DNA from: Ferroglobus sp.
Lineage (GTDB): Archaea > Halobacteriota > Archaeoglobi > Archaeoglobales > Archaeoglobaceae
DNA length: 7,062 nt
Direction of reading: 5' to 3'
Assembly: GCA_015523665.1 (NCBI GenBank)
Contig: WAJX01000248.1
Span: forward strand, 1 to 7,062
Part shown: positions 1-5,822 of the stretch, piece by piece
How positions within the stretch are numbered: position 1 is the first letter of the stretch
Layout of the letters: every line of letters begins with the position of its first letter
Notes under the pieces: model-generated
What the model was told of the DNA's origin: nothing
Databases searched by the model: none
The model's input: the letters and a program-made list of their open reading frames with translations, nothing else
Position numbers and translations under genes: made by a program

Positions 1-376
1 CCACTTCTCTATTCCAATTTTTACATGATGAGTAAACATAAAAATTTGTATTCCCTACTTTTTTCCACGCCCATACATCTACTTCTATCTCCCCTCCCCT
101 CTTTCCTCTTAATTTTTTATTTGGTTCAACCTTAAATCCCAGATCTTTAAGGACGTCTGAAACAATACTTTCTAATATCTCTTTTGTTGGAACTTTACTC
201 ACATACTTCTTTTTGAACTCTTCTTTAACTACTATCTCTACTTCTTCAACTTTTTTACTTTCTTTTGATGGAGCCAATCTCTCTATAAATGAATCTTCAA
301 AAAATGGTGCAGGGATTATATCATTAAATAAGACTATTCCAGATGTTGATAGTACTTTAGTTATTTCTTTATTCTT
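1..376 (-). pseudogene. C-terminal part of a PD-(D/E)XK nuclease-like protein, frameshifted and cut by the window edge
   Basis: This minus-strand frame is open from about 376 to the left edge, roughly 125 codons, and continues outside the window. It has no credible start: the first TTG is at 277-275, and about 30 codons of protein-like sequence precede it, so it reads as the continuation of the gene ending at 361. Adding one base to the A-tract at 375-378 joins the two frames smoothly. The last ~60 residues look like a restriction-endonuclease-like fold: a helix with glutamate (KEILESIVSDVLKDLGFKV), a turn, then EIEVDVWAW (likely metal-binding Asp) and a strand ending in YSSCKNW (likely catalytic Lys). 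Family members usually have E/Q-x-K; here the residue before C-K is Ser. I infer a DNA-cleaving or DNA-binding role but recognise no named family. Whether this is a real pseudogene or a sequencing error cannot be decided here. Confidence 0.55.
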
Positions 377-886
377 TTATAATCTATTATTTTGAAAAGT
401 TGATTCCAATAATCCTTGTAGTGACTTTCCTGATAGATAGGAGAGGAAAGCTTAATACTACCACAGCTACTTACATCATGTTTTGATATTACACAACTTT
501 TTACATCTTTTAAAAACATTCTAATAAAATTCTTAAGATTGTTATCGATAATTTCTTCTTTAAAATACTTATAAGAGGCATTTCTGAATTTTTCATAATA
601 TTTCGCTTCTATTTTATCCAGAATTTCTTTGTCTTCTCTCAATTTCTCATGCTCATTTTTATGTAATAACATTAAAAACTCTCTTGAACTTTCAAAAGCA
701 TCGAACATCTCCTTTCCAACTAAAAACTTTGAAATCTCACTTCTAACATAGTATATGATTGGTGGTGTTGTTTCTTGTGACCACCACTCATATTCAAATC
801 TAGATCTCAACAGAGTTAAATAAACCCCAAAAGCTTTTGCGTTGGTGTCTATTAACTTCTCATCAAACCAGTATGGAATTTTTCAT
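361..886 (-). pseudogene. N-terminal part of the same frameshifted nuclease-like protein
   Basis: The frame is open from 882 to a TAA at 363-361. Its only standard start is TTG at 810-808 (149 aa, beginning RSRFEYEWWSQ). The ~24 codons above that TTG (IPYWFDEKLIDTNAKAFGVY and so on) look equally protein-like, so the real start is probably upstream. An ATG at 886-884 sits just out of frame; losing one A from the five-A run after it would give a protein starting MKIPYWFDEKL. The visible part is charged and largely helical (EFLMLLHKNEHEKLREDKEILDK), with no signal peptide or membrane segment. It ends in NQLFKIIDYK, after which the other frame continues as NKEITKVLSTSG. I do not recognise the N-terminal domain. 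With the downstream part the whole would exceed 290 residues, with a nuclease-like C-terminal domain. It is read away from the tRNA gene, across an AT-rich spacer. Confidence 0.5.
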
Positions 887-1066
887 ACTATTTAGATTTA
901 GTTACCATAATTAATTTCTTTTGTGATTCTGATTTTATGATTCTGAAAGATAAAAATGATGCATTTAGTATAATAATTTAATATGATTTAATATTATTAT
1001 ATTTATATTATTAAAATATATAGCAATATATAACAACATATCGTATTTTTAAATAAAATCAAAGCA
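887..1066. other. AT-rich intergenic spacer, no gene seen
   Basis: About 180 bp between the disrupted nuclease gene and tRNA-Ala. The part from about 964 to 1030 is almost pure A/T. A 9-bp direct repeat, TGATTCTGA, occurs at 924-932 and 938-946, 14 bp apart. On the minus strand the spacer must hold the nuclease promoter and the tRNA 3' trailer, which is T-rich (GATTTTATTT just after the tRNA). I see no ORF with coding character and no convincing RNA structure. Confidence 0.6.
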
Positions 1067-1138
1067 TGGACTCGCCGGGATTTGAACCCGGGGCCTCCGC
1101 ATTGCGAATGCGGCGCTCTTCCTCTGAGCTACGAGCCC
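1067..1138 (-). tRNA. tRNA-Ala, anticodon CGC
   Basis: The minus strand folds into a complete 72-nt cloverleaf. The acceptor stem is GGGCTCG/CGAGTCC with the G3-U70 wobble that alanyl-tRNA synthetase recognises. The D stem is GCTC/GAGC with a short 7-nt loop containing GG, and the anticodon stem is CCGCA/TGCGG with loop TTCGCAA (anticodon CGC, reading GCG). The variable loop is 5 nt, and the T arm is CCGGG/CCCGG with loop TTCAAAT. Discriminator base A73 is present, and the following TGC shows that the 3' CCA is not encoded and must be added enzymatically. All stems pair fully and there is no intron. It follows tatC on the same strand 62 bp downstream. The tRNA promoter is not obvious; a weak TATTTT-like element lies about 27 bp upstream. 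Confidence 0.97.
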
Positions 1139-1200
1139 TTTTGGATTTTAATTAACTACAAATACAAAATAGATTAACGGATTAAAAATTTTATCTTTCA

Positions 1201-1926
1201 TTAAGTTAAAATCTTGACAACAATTATGCTAATCTCGAAAAAAAGTAACATTGGCACAGCCACCATAATTTGAGTAAAAACATCAGGAGGAGTTATAATG
1301 GCCCCAATAGTAAAAAAACCTACATAAAAATATCTCCTATAATATTTGAATGTTTCAAGACTCGTTATACCATTCTTTATTAAGAAAAACATAATTAACG
1401 GCATTTGAAAGATAATTCCAAAAATGGATAACATAAGAACAACGAAATTTATGAACTCACTAATTGAATACAAGGTTAATACTCCCTGTGTTTGTGCTGA
1501 CATGAATAAGAATCTCAAGAAGATTGGAAGCATTATAATATACCCATAACTAACTCCTCCAATAAATAACAGAGTTGCTATTATCCCATAAATCAATGCA
1601 TTACTTCTCGAAATATTGACACTCTTTAAAAGTTCGGTTCTTGTTTTTAATGTTTTATAGCTGAGATAGATTAGATAGGGTAAAACAGCAATTATCCCAA
1701 ATATTAATGAGATTTTAAGTTTAAGTATCAATCCCTCTAAAGGGGCTTGATAAATGAGACTTGCTCCTTTTGGTAGGAGATCCTCCTTTATTTTTATTAT
1801 AACTATATCAGAGATGAATGCAAATGAAAAAGCCCATATAACTCCGATTACAACTATAATCTTAATTAACTTTAGTCTTATTGCAGCAAGGATTTCTGCT
1901 AATTCTTTCAAAGTCATCTCTGCCAT
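1201..1926 (-). CDS. tatC: Sec-independent protein translocase subunit TatC (divergent)
   Basis: TatC is the multi-spanning membrane core of the twin-arginine translocase. It recognises Tat signal peptides and, with TatA, exports folded and often cofactor-bearing proteins. This protein has 241 aa (E. coli about 258) and about six hydrophobic segments, near residues 20-44, 69-90, 108-140, 155-183, 198-212 and 217-240. The strongest evidence is the C-terminal block at 211-231, with TPPD at 212-215 followed by FTQIMVAVPMLLFFEIS, which matches the TatC consensus. FQMP at 173-176 and the P-L-E motif at 62-64 also fit. The N-terminal H-x-x-E-L-R-x-R motif is altered: the glutamate position reads Ala15, with Arg17 kept. 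The loop normally reading W-x-F-x-x-P-G-L is replaced by YLSYKTLK. No tatA is visible. ATG 1926 fits a near-leaderless start; an ATG three codons later is possible. Confidence 0.88.
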   Translation of the reverse strand: MAEMTLKELAEILAAIRLKLIKIIVVIGVIWAFSFAFISDIVIIKIKEDLLPKGASLIYQAPLEGLILKLKISLIFGIIAVLPYLIYLSYKTLKTRTELLKSVNISRSNALIYGIIATLLFIGGVSYGYIIMLPIFLRFLFMSAQTQGVLTLYSISEFINFVVLMLSIFGIIFQMPLIMFFLIKNGITSLETFKYYRRYFYVGFFTIGAIITPPDVFTQIMVAVPMLLFFEISIIVVKILT

Positions 1927-1950
1927 CCTATGATTTTCACAATATACAGT

Positions 1951-1960
1951 TAAAAATTTA
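1951..1960 (-). promoter_or_regulatory. TATA-like box of tatC
   Basis: The minus strand reads TAAATTTTTA here, centred about 29 bp before the tatC ATG. Archaeal TATA boxes lie about 26 bp before the transcription start, so the transcript would begin within a few bases of the ATG. No good Shine-Dalgarno precedes that ATG, which agrees with a leaderless or near-leaderless mRNA. Confidence 0.4.
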
Positions 1961-2071
1961 ATTATTATTATACCTTCATCTTTCTTTGTTCATCTCGTTA
2001 TCCTGAACATCTCCCGTTACCTTAATTCTCAAAACAGTTAATGTTATTTCACTCCTCTTATAATACTGATT

Positions 2072-3211
2072 ATGCTCCATCTTATAGATGGTGTTCTCTG
2101 CTACGGTATAAAAAAAGGAAAATACGGAGTAGGAATCATTAAGTGTAAGGGAAAAATATCTGCAGTCTATACAAAAAATAGCATAAAATCCGCATCCATC
2201 AAGTTCAATATTAAAAACCTTGGAGATGAGGTTGAAGGAGTTATAGTAAACAGTGGAAATGCAAATGCATTCACCGGAAAAAGAGGAATTGAAAACGCTA
2301 AAAAAATGGCAGAAATTCTTGCAAAAAAGATCGGTTGTGATGTAAGAAAAATCGCAGTGGCATCAACTGGAGTTATAGGTGTGCAAGTCGATATTGATTT
2401 AATAGAGAAGTTAGCTGATGAGGTTTTTGAGAAATTAGATAGAAGTGAAAAGGCAACATTAAGATTTGCTGAGTCAATAATGACTACTGATCGCTATCCG
2501 AAAATGGCATATAGGGAAGTAGATGGTGTTAAAATAGCTGGAGTTGCAAAAGGAGCTGGAATGATCTCCCCTAATATGGCAACTATGTTAGCATTCATAA
2601 TTACTGACGCAAAGCTTTCAAAATTCGAGTTAGATGTAGCTTTGAAATATGCGGTTGAAAACTCTTTCAATAGAACAGTTGTGGACGGAGATACTTCAAC
2701 AAATGATACAGTATTCCTGATCTCAACATCAAAGAAAGAGATAGATTATAAGAAGTTCACCAAAGCTCTTTTAGATCTCTGCATGGATCTTGCAGAACAA
2801 ATAGCCTCAGATGGTGAGGGAGCAACAAAGTTGATGAAAGTTATAGTAAAAGGAGCTAAAAGTAAAGAGGATGCAATTAAAGTATCAAAAGCGATAGCAT
2901 CTTCTCTCTTAGTTAAGACCGCTCTATTCGGAGCAGATCCAAATTTTGGAAGGATAGTTTGTGCAATCGGGTATTCAAATGCTGAAGTGGATGAATGCAT
3001 AAGTATAGATCTAAGTGATGGCAAAAACTATGTCAAGATAGTTAAAAAGGGTGAAGTTTTAGATTCTATTGATGAGGCAAGAGAATTGTTAAAGAGAGCA
3101 AAAGTTGTTAAAATTATCGTAGATCTTCATAAAGGAAAGTTTGAAGGTTACGCAATAGGATGCGACCTCAGTTATGAATATGTGAGAATAAATTCAGAGT
3201 ATACAACATAA
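2072..3211 (+). CDS. argJ: ArgJ, glutamate/ornithine N-acetyltransferase
   Basis: ArgJ moves the acetyl group from N-acetylornithine to glutamate, giving ornithine and recycling acetylglutamate in cytoplasmic arginine biosynthesis; some members also make acetylglutamate from acetyl-CoA, which sequence alone cannot decide. The family matures by self-cleavage before a conserved threonine, seen here in KGAGMISPNMATML at 160-173: cleavage would fall between Ala170 and Thr171, with Thr171 becoming the nucleophile. Other landmarks are NSGNANAFTG (60-69), STGVIG (98-103, oxyanion-hole region), MTTDRYPK (137-144), VDGDTSTND, GADPNFGRI and the intact C-terminal NSEYTT. Length is 379 aa, slightly short because the N-terminal strand region is compact. 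ATG 2072 is the only good start after the in-frame stop at 2039. The gene is divergent from tatC, and its stop codon overlaps the Shine-Dalgarno of the next gene, so the two are probably co-transcribed. Confidence 0.95.
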   Translation: MLHLIDGVLCYGIKKGKYGVGIIKCKGKISAVYTKNSIKSASIKFNIKNLGDEVEGVIVNSGNANAFTGKRGIENAKKMAEILAKKIGCDVRKIAVASTGVIGVQVDIDLIEKLADEVFEKLDRSEKATLRFAESIMTTDRYPKMAYREVDGVKIAGVAKGAGMISPNMATMLAFIITDAKLSKFELDVALKYAVENSFNRTVVDGDTSTNDTVFLISTSKKEIDYKKFTKALLDLCMDLAEQIASDGEGATKLMKVIVKGAKSKEDAIKVSKAIASSLLVKTALFGADPNFGRIVCAIGYSNAEVDECISIDLSDGKNYVKIVKKGEVLDSIDEARELLKRAKVVKIIVDLHKGKFEGYAIGCDLSYEYVRINSEYTT

Positions 3212-3218
3212 AGGAGGG
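3212..3218 (+). promoter_or_regulatory. Strong Shine-Dalgarno abutting a TTG; points to an ATT start
   Basis: AGGAGGG complements the archaeal 16S rRNA 3' end. Its first A is the last base of the argJ stop codon, which suggests translational coupling. The TTG at 3219 follows with no spacer, too close for normal initiation. The in-frame ATT at 3225 has a normal spacing of 6-7 nt. This decides the likely start of the next gene. Confidence 0.7.
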
Positions 3219-4451
3219 TTGAAGATTAAAATTGCAGTTATAGGAGCTGGTTTGTCTGGATTAAATTCTGCCAGAATTTTGTCAGAAAGGGCCAAGGTAG
3301 TTGTCTTTGAAGCTCAAAGAGTTGGAGGTATGCTATCTTCCTATTGTAGAGATAATTACTGTATTGAAACTTTTTATCATCATTTCTTTGAGAACGATAC
3401 TTACCTAATAAACACACTTAAAGAACTAAACCTCTCTGGAAAGATAAAATGGAAGTATGTAAAAGTTGGACAAGAATACGGCGAAAAAATATACTCACTT
3501 ACAACTCCATTAGAGATATTGAAATATCCTGGAATGAATTTTTTAGAAAAACTAAAGCTTATAAAATTAGTATTATCAGCCAAAAGGAGAGAATTTAATG
3601 AGTATGATGAGATAGGTGTTATCGATGGTATTTTAAATGAAGCAGGTAAAGAACTCTTTGAAAAATTTTTTCTCCCTCTACTCAGATCCAAGTTTGGAGA
3701 AAATTACAGAGAGGTTAGTTACGCTTGGTTGCTTGCGAGAATGAAACTAAGGAGCAATCGCAACTTTAAAGGAGAGAAACTTGGATATCTGAGACATGGA
3801 TTTTGGCAGATGATAGAAAGATTAGCGGAAAACGTTGAAATAAGAAATGAAAGAGCAAAAATATCTAAGTTTGGGAAATGGAAAGTAAATGGTGAGAGCT
3901 TTGACGTAATAATTTTTACAGCACCTATCCCAGAATTGGATTTGAACATAAGAAATTCTCTAGGATTACCTAAAATTAGGTATCAGAGTAGTATATGCAT
4001 GCTCATCGGTATGAAAGATAGTTTTAGTGATATTTACTGGATAAACTATTCTTCAACCTCTTTTGGAGCTACCATAGAACATACAAATTTTATGCCCATT
4101 GAAGATTACGGAGAACATATAATGTATGTAGCGAGCTATACCACTCCAGAAAAAATCGAATCAATTCGAGATGAGATGTTGATAGATCTTAAGAGAGTTT
4201 ATCTTAAAGAACTTGAAAGATTTGGATTGGATACAAGAAATGTGAAATGGTCAGAGATTTTTAAAGCTAAATACAGTGGGCCTATATACGAGAGAGGGTA
4301 CATGAAGAATATTCCAGATTATCGGATACATGATGGCTTTTATATAGCTGGCATGAATACTCTGGATAATTATCCAGAAAGAAGTATGAATGGTAGTCTC
4401 TTATCTGGTAAAAAAGTTGCTGATTTAATTATAAAAGATTTCTCTCTTTAG
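3219..4451 (+). CDS. FAD-dependent oxidoreductase (amine oxidase / protoporphyrinogen oxidase-like fold)
   Basis: A 410-aa flavoprotein of the broad amine oxidase / phytoene desaturase / protoporphyrinogen-oxidase-like superfamily. The N-terminal dinucleotide-binding motif VIGAGLSGL (Gly9, Gly11, Gly14) is followed by the ribose-binding acidic residue Glu31 in VVVFEA and by VGGMLSS. The block FYHHFFENDTYLI at 52-64 is typical of a subgroup often labelled NAD(P)/FAD-dependent oxidoreductase. The C-terminal FAD motif is at 373-410 (GFYIAGMN, then YPERSMNGSLLSGKKVADLI). There is no membrane segment or signal peptide, so it is probably cytoplasmic. The substrate is unknown; no haem, carotenoid or sugar-nucleotide genes lie beside it. 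The annotated start is TTG 3219, but ATT 3225 has better Shine-Dalgarno spacing and would give the usual opening MKIAVIGAG. It likely shares an mRNA with argJ and converges on the DUF1152 gene with a 23-bp overlap. Confidence 0.85.
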   Translation: MKIKIAVIGAGLSGLNSARILSERAKVVVFEAQRVGGMLSSYCRDNYCIETFYHHFFENDTYLINTLKELNLSGKIKWKYVKVGQEYGEKIYSLTTPLEILKYPGMNFLEKLKLIKLVLSAKRREFNEYDEIGVIDGILNEAGKELFEKFFLPLLRSKFGENYREVSYAWLLARMKLRSNRNFKGEKLGYLRHGFWQMIERLAENVEIRNERAKISKFGKWKVNGESFDVIIFTAPIPELDLNIRNSLGLPKIRYQSSICMLIGMKDSFSDIYWINYSSTSFGATIEHTNFMPIEDYGEHIMYVASYTTPEKIESIRDEMLIDLKRVYLKELERFGLDTRNVKWSEIFKAKYSGPIYERGYMKNIPDYRIHDGFYIAGMNTLDNYPERSMNGSLLSGKKVADLIIKDFSL

Positions 4452-5400
4452 CTATTTCGTATTCTAAATCCAATTCTGTTTTTATTCCGATTTGGTTTAA
4501 TTTTCTGTTTGCCTCTTCCAAATTCCCAGAATTCTCAACAACTCTCCCCAGAGTAAACGGATATATATTTTCTAAATCTAAATAAAAAATTAAAGAGTTT
4601 AAAAAGCCTATATCCATCTCTATCTCTCCCCAAAACTTGTATCTACCATAATACCCTTTTCTTGTAATAACCGGTATTTTTGATGCCTCACTCTCAATAT
4701 TATCTACAAACATCTCCAGCTTTTCATCGATTTCAACAATAGAAACTCCAAGAACATATTCGCTAAGTTCAGAGAGATATCTTTCAATCTCATCTCTACT
4801 AAGCTCACAATCACTACCAAATCCAACTATAGCAAGAATTAAATTTGGAATTGAGTTTAATTTATTCAATTTTTTGTTTAATTTATATTTATAATCTAAT
4901 TTTAATTTATACAAAGAGGCTAACATTACTGAATCAGCTAAAGGACTTATGAGATTCTTCTCATTTCCTCTTGCTATGCTATCCCCACCAGCATCAACAG
5001 CAAAAATGGAATCAATTCCGTTTTCAGCACAAAACTCCTTTAAACATTTTGAAATACAGATATCACCTTTTGTTATATCAATGACAAGAACTTCCTCTCC
5101 TAAAAAATCGGCAACACTACTTGCTATTGGTTTAATCCCATTTATAACTTCATCCCCATCAAACCATCCTAAACAATCAGAAAACACTTCAACATTCTCT
5201 ATATCCTCAAATTTTGTTGGTCCAGGCTTTTTATCTCTTCTTATCCTTTCCCAGACAATACATCCACAAATACTCTTAACATCGAAGAGTTTAAGAAAAT
5301 CTCTTATATAAATCGTACTTATTATATCCCCCCCACCACCAATTCCGATGAGTAAAGCGTTGTTGATACTCTTCGCAATTTTGATGATCTCCATACTCAT
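4429..5400 (-). CDS. DUF1152 family protein, function unknown
   Basis: A soluble 323-aa protein matching the DUF1152 family of archaea and bacteria, which has no established function. Family-like blocks are LLIGIGGGGDIIST at 16-29 (glycine-rich nucleotide-binding-like loop), IVWERIRRDKKPGPT at 48-62, and FAVDAGGDSIARG at 133-145 followed by SPLADSVMLA. A middle segment, YKLNKKLNKLN, is low-complexity and Lys/Leu/Asn-rich. The first ATG (5400) and a second two codons later (5394) are both possible; neither has a Shine-Dalgarno, and a TATA-like box 20-28 bp upstream suggests leaderless translation. The 3' end overlaps the oxidoreductase gene tail-to-tail by 23 bp, and the 5' end is divergent from cdrS-ftsZ2. 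The glycine-rich loops suggest ligand or nucleotide binding, but that is inference. Family assignment is fairly sure; function is not known. Confidence 0.8.
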   Translation of the reverse strand: MSMEIIKIAKSINNALLIGIGGGGDIISTIYIRDFLKLFDVKSICGCIVWERIRRDKKPGPTKFEDIENVEVFSDCLGWFDGDEVINGIKPIASSVADFLGEEVLVIDITKGDICISKCLKEFCAENGIDSIFAVDAGGDSIARGNEKNLISPLADSVMLASLYKLKLDYKYKLNKKLNKLNSIPNLILAIVGFGSDCELSRDEIERYLSELSEYVLGVSIVEIDEKLEMFVDNIESEASKIPVITRKGYYGRYKFWGEIEMDIGFLNSLIFYLDLENIYPFTLGRVVENSGNLEEANRKLNQIGIKTELDLEYEIAKERNLL

Positions 5401-5419
5401 AAACGATTATTGAATCTCT

Positions 5420-5428
5420 TAAATTTAA
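5420..5428 (-). promoter_or_regulatory. TATA-like box of the DUF1152 gene
   Basis: TTAAATTTA on the minus strand, centred about 24 bp before the ATG at 5400. It forms part of a short A/T palindrome. The spacing suits a leaderless transcript, and the gene has no Shine-Dalgarno. Confidence 0.4.
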
Positions 5429-5506
5429 CTCCATTGATTATATTTAATACCATCTTGAATTTTAATTTATTGGATCCTTACTATTATATCCCACCATACA
5501 AAAATG

Positions 5507-5518
5507 TTAAATATTATT
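5507..5518 (+). promoter_or_regulatory. TATA-like box for the cdrS-ftsZ2 transcript
   Basis: TTAAATATTATT is the best TATA-like element upstream of cdrS outside the GC-rich leader. It predicts transcription starting near 5538 and a leader of about 90 nt before the cdrS ATG at 5631. The alternative CTATATTT at 5611-5618 is only 13 bp from the start codon and would place the transcript start inside the gene. Confidence 0.4.
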
Positions 5519-5522
5519 GTGT

Positions 5523-5561
5523 CATACTTTGTCCGACATAGGATGGTAAATGGCATACTTT
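5523..5561 (+). repeat. Direct repeat CATACTTT flanking the predicted cdrS transcription start
   Basis: CATACTTT occurs at 5523-5530 and 5554-5561, 31 bp apart, which is close to three helical turns and puts both copies on one face of the DNA. The first copy lies just downstream of the TATA-like box and the second just inside the predicted transcript. Such placement suits an operator, and the obvious candidate ligand is the ribbon-helix-helix protein encoded next. The link to that protein is inference. Confidence 0.35.
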
Positions 5562-5580
5562 AGGTGACGGCGGGAAGTTC

Positions 5581-5604
5581 AATGGGGGACATCGGTCCTC
5601 CATT
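5581..5604 (+). promoter_or_regulatory. Stable hairpin in the cdrS-ftsZ2 leader
   Basis: Arms AATGGGGGAC (5581-5590) and GTCCTCCATT (5595-5604) form a 10-bp stem with a single G-U wobble, closed by an ATCG loop and followed by TTATTCC. The stretch 5562-5601 is about 62% G+C by my count, in a region otherwise strongly AT-rich, which in AT-rich thermophiles usually marks structured RNA. It ends 26 nt before the cdrS ATG, so it could act as an attenuator, a protein-binding site or an RNA-stability element. I could not match it to a known riboswitch class. Confidence 0.55.
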
Positions 5605-5619
5605 TTATTCCTATATTTC

Positions 5620-5625
5620 AGGTGG
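5620..5625 (+). promoter_or_regulatory. Shine-Dalgarno of cdrS, deciding the ATG start
   Basis: AGGTGG lies five bases before ATG 5631, normal archaeal spacing. The in-frame GTG at 5622 is inside this ribosome binding site, so it is very unlikely to be the start. Confidence 0.7.
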
Positions 5626-5630
5626 AAGAA

Positions 5631-5822
5631 ATGAAGAAAGTATCTATAAGGATCACAGAACAGCAGTATGAGTTTCTTGAAAAACTCGTGATAAATGGAG
5701 AATATGCGAATATAAGCGAAGTGATAAGAGATGCCATCCGTCTATTTTTGAAGATTAAAAAGAAAGAAGAAGTAGAAATTTCTGGACGAGAGCAGTTAAA
5801 ATGGAAGGGGGAAAATGTATGA
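5631..5822 (+). CDS. cdrS: CdrS-like ribbon-helix-helix (CopG family) regulator
   Basis: A 63-aa DNA-binding protein of the ribbon-helix-helix fold. A short strand, KKVSIRIT (2-9), would pair with that of a second subunit and insert in the DNA major groove. Helix A (about 10-21, [12 protein letters not shown]), a turn with NGEYAN, and helix B ([15 protein letters not shown], 28-42) complete the dimer unit. The charged tail [21 protein letters not shown] has no known domain. In haloarchaea the homologous small protein CdrS is encoded just upstream of ftsZ2 and controls ftsZ2 and cell division; position, size and fold match here, so the name rests mainly on context. The start is ATG 5631 with AGGTGG upstream. 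The TGA overlaps the ftsZ2 ATG as ATGA, and the ftsZ2 Shine-Dalgarno lies within the cdrS coding region, so translation is probably coupled. Direct repeats in the promoter hint at autoregulation. Confidence 0.85.
   Translation: MKKVSIRITEQQYEFLEKLVINGEYANISEVIRDAIRLFLKIKKKEEVEISGREQLKWKGENV
5807..5811 (+). promoter_or_regulatory. Shine-Dalgarno of ftsZ2 inside cdrS
   Basis: GGGGG lies seven bases before ATG 5819. An in-frame ATG at 5801 would place this site inside the coding region and has no ribosome binding site of its own, so 5819 is preferred. Confidence 0.6.

Noticed and set aside
361..380. Programmed ribosomal frameshift in the nuclease-like gene
   Set aside because: The AAAAG run is not a clear slippery heptamer, no stimulatory structure is evident, and a second A-tract defect at the start favours mutation or sequencing error.
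213..395. Plus-strand open frame of 60 codons
   Set aside because: Antisense to the nuclease-like frame. Its translation is Ser/Thr/Leu/Phe-rich with no domain, typical of the complement of a real gene.
964..1030. AT-rich tract as a replication origin
   Set aside because: No origin recognition box repeats and no cdc6/orc1 gene nearby; AT-richness alone is not evidence.
1067..1138. Integrative element attached at the tRNA-Ala 3' end
   Set aside because: No second copy of the tRNA 3' end and no integrase gene in the window.
2058..2065. TTATAATA as the argJ TATA box
   Set aside because: Only about 7 bp before the ATG, so transcription would start inside the gene, and no suitable in-frame start lies further downstream.
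2746..3024. Minus-strand open frame inside argJ
   Set aside because: Complement of well-conserved argJ codons; no start signal or recognisable protein.
3401..3949. Two minus-strand open frames inside the oxidoreductase gene
   Set aside because: Low-complexity Ser/Phe-rich shadows of the FAD oxidoreductase.
4949..5311. Plus-strand 120-codon open frame
   Set aside because: Antisense to the DUF1152 gene, Ser/Pro-rich, no Shine-Dalgarno or family resemblance.
5447..5456. ATACCATCTT shared with 6986-6995
   Set aside because: A 10-mer occurring twice in AT-rich intergenic DNA in different contexts; probably chance or weak promoter similarity.
5801..5821. Upstream ATG 5801 as the ftsZ2 start
   Set aside because: It would place GGGGG inside the gene and lacks a ribosome site; ATG 5819 has one and forms the usual ATGA overlap.
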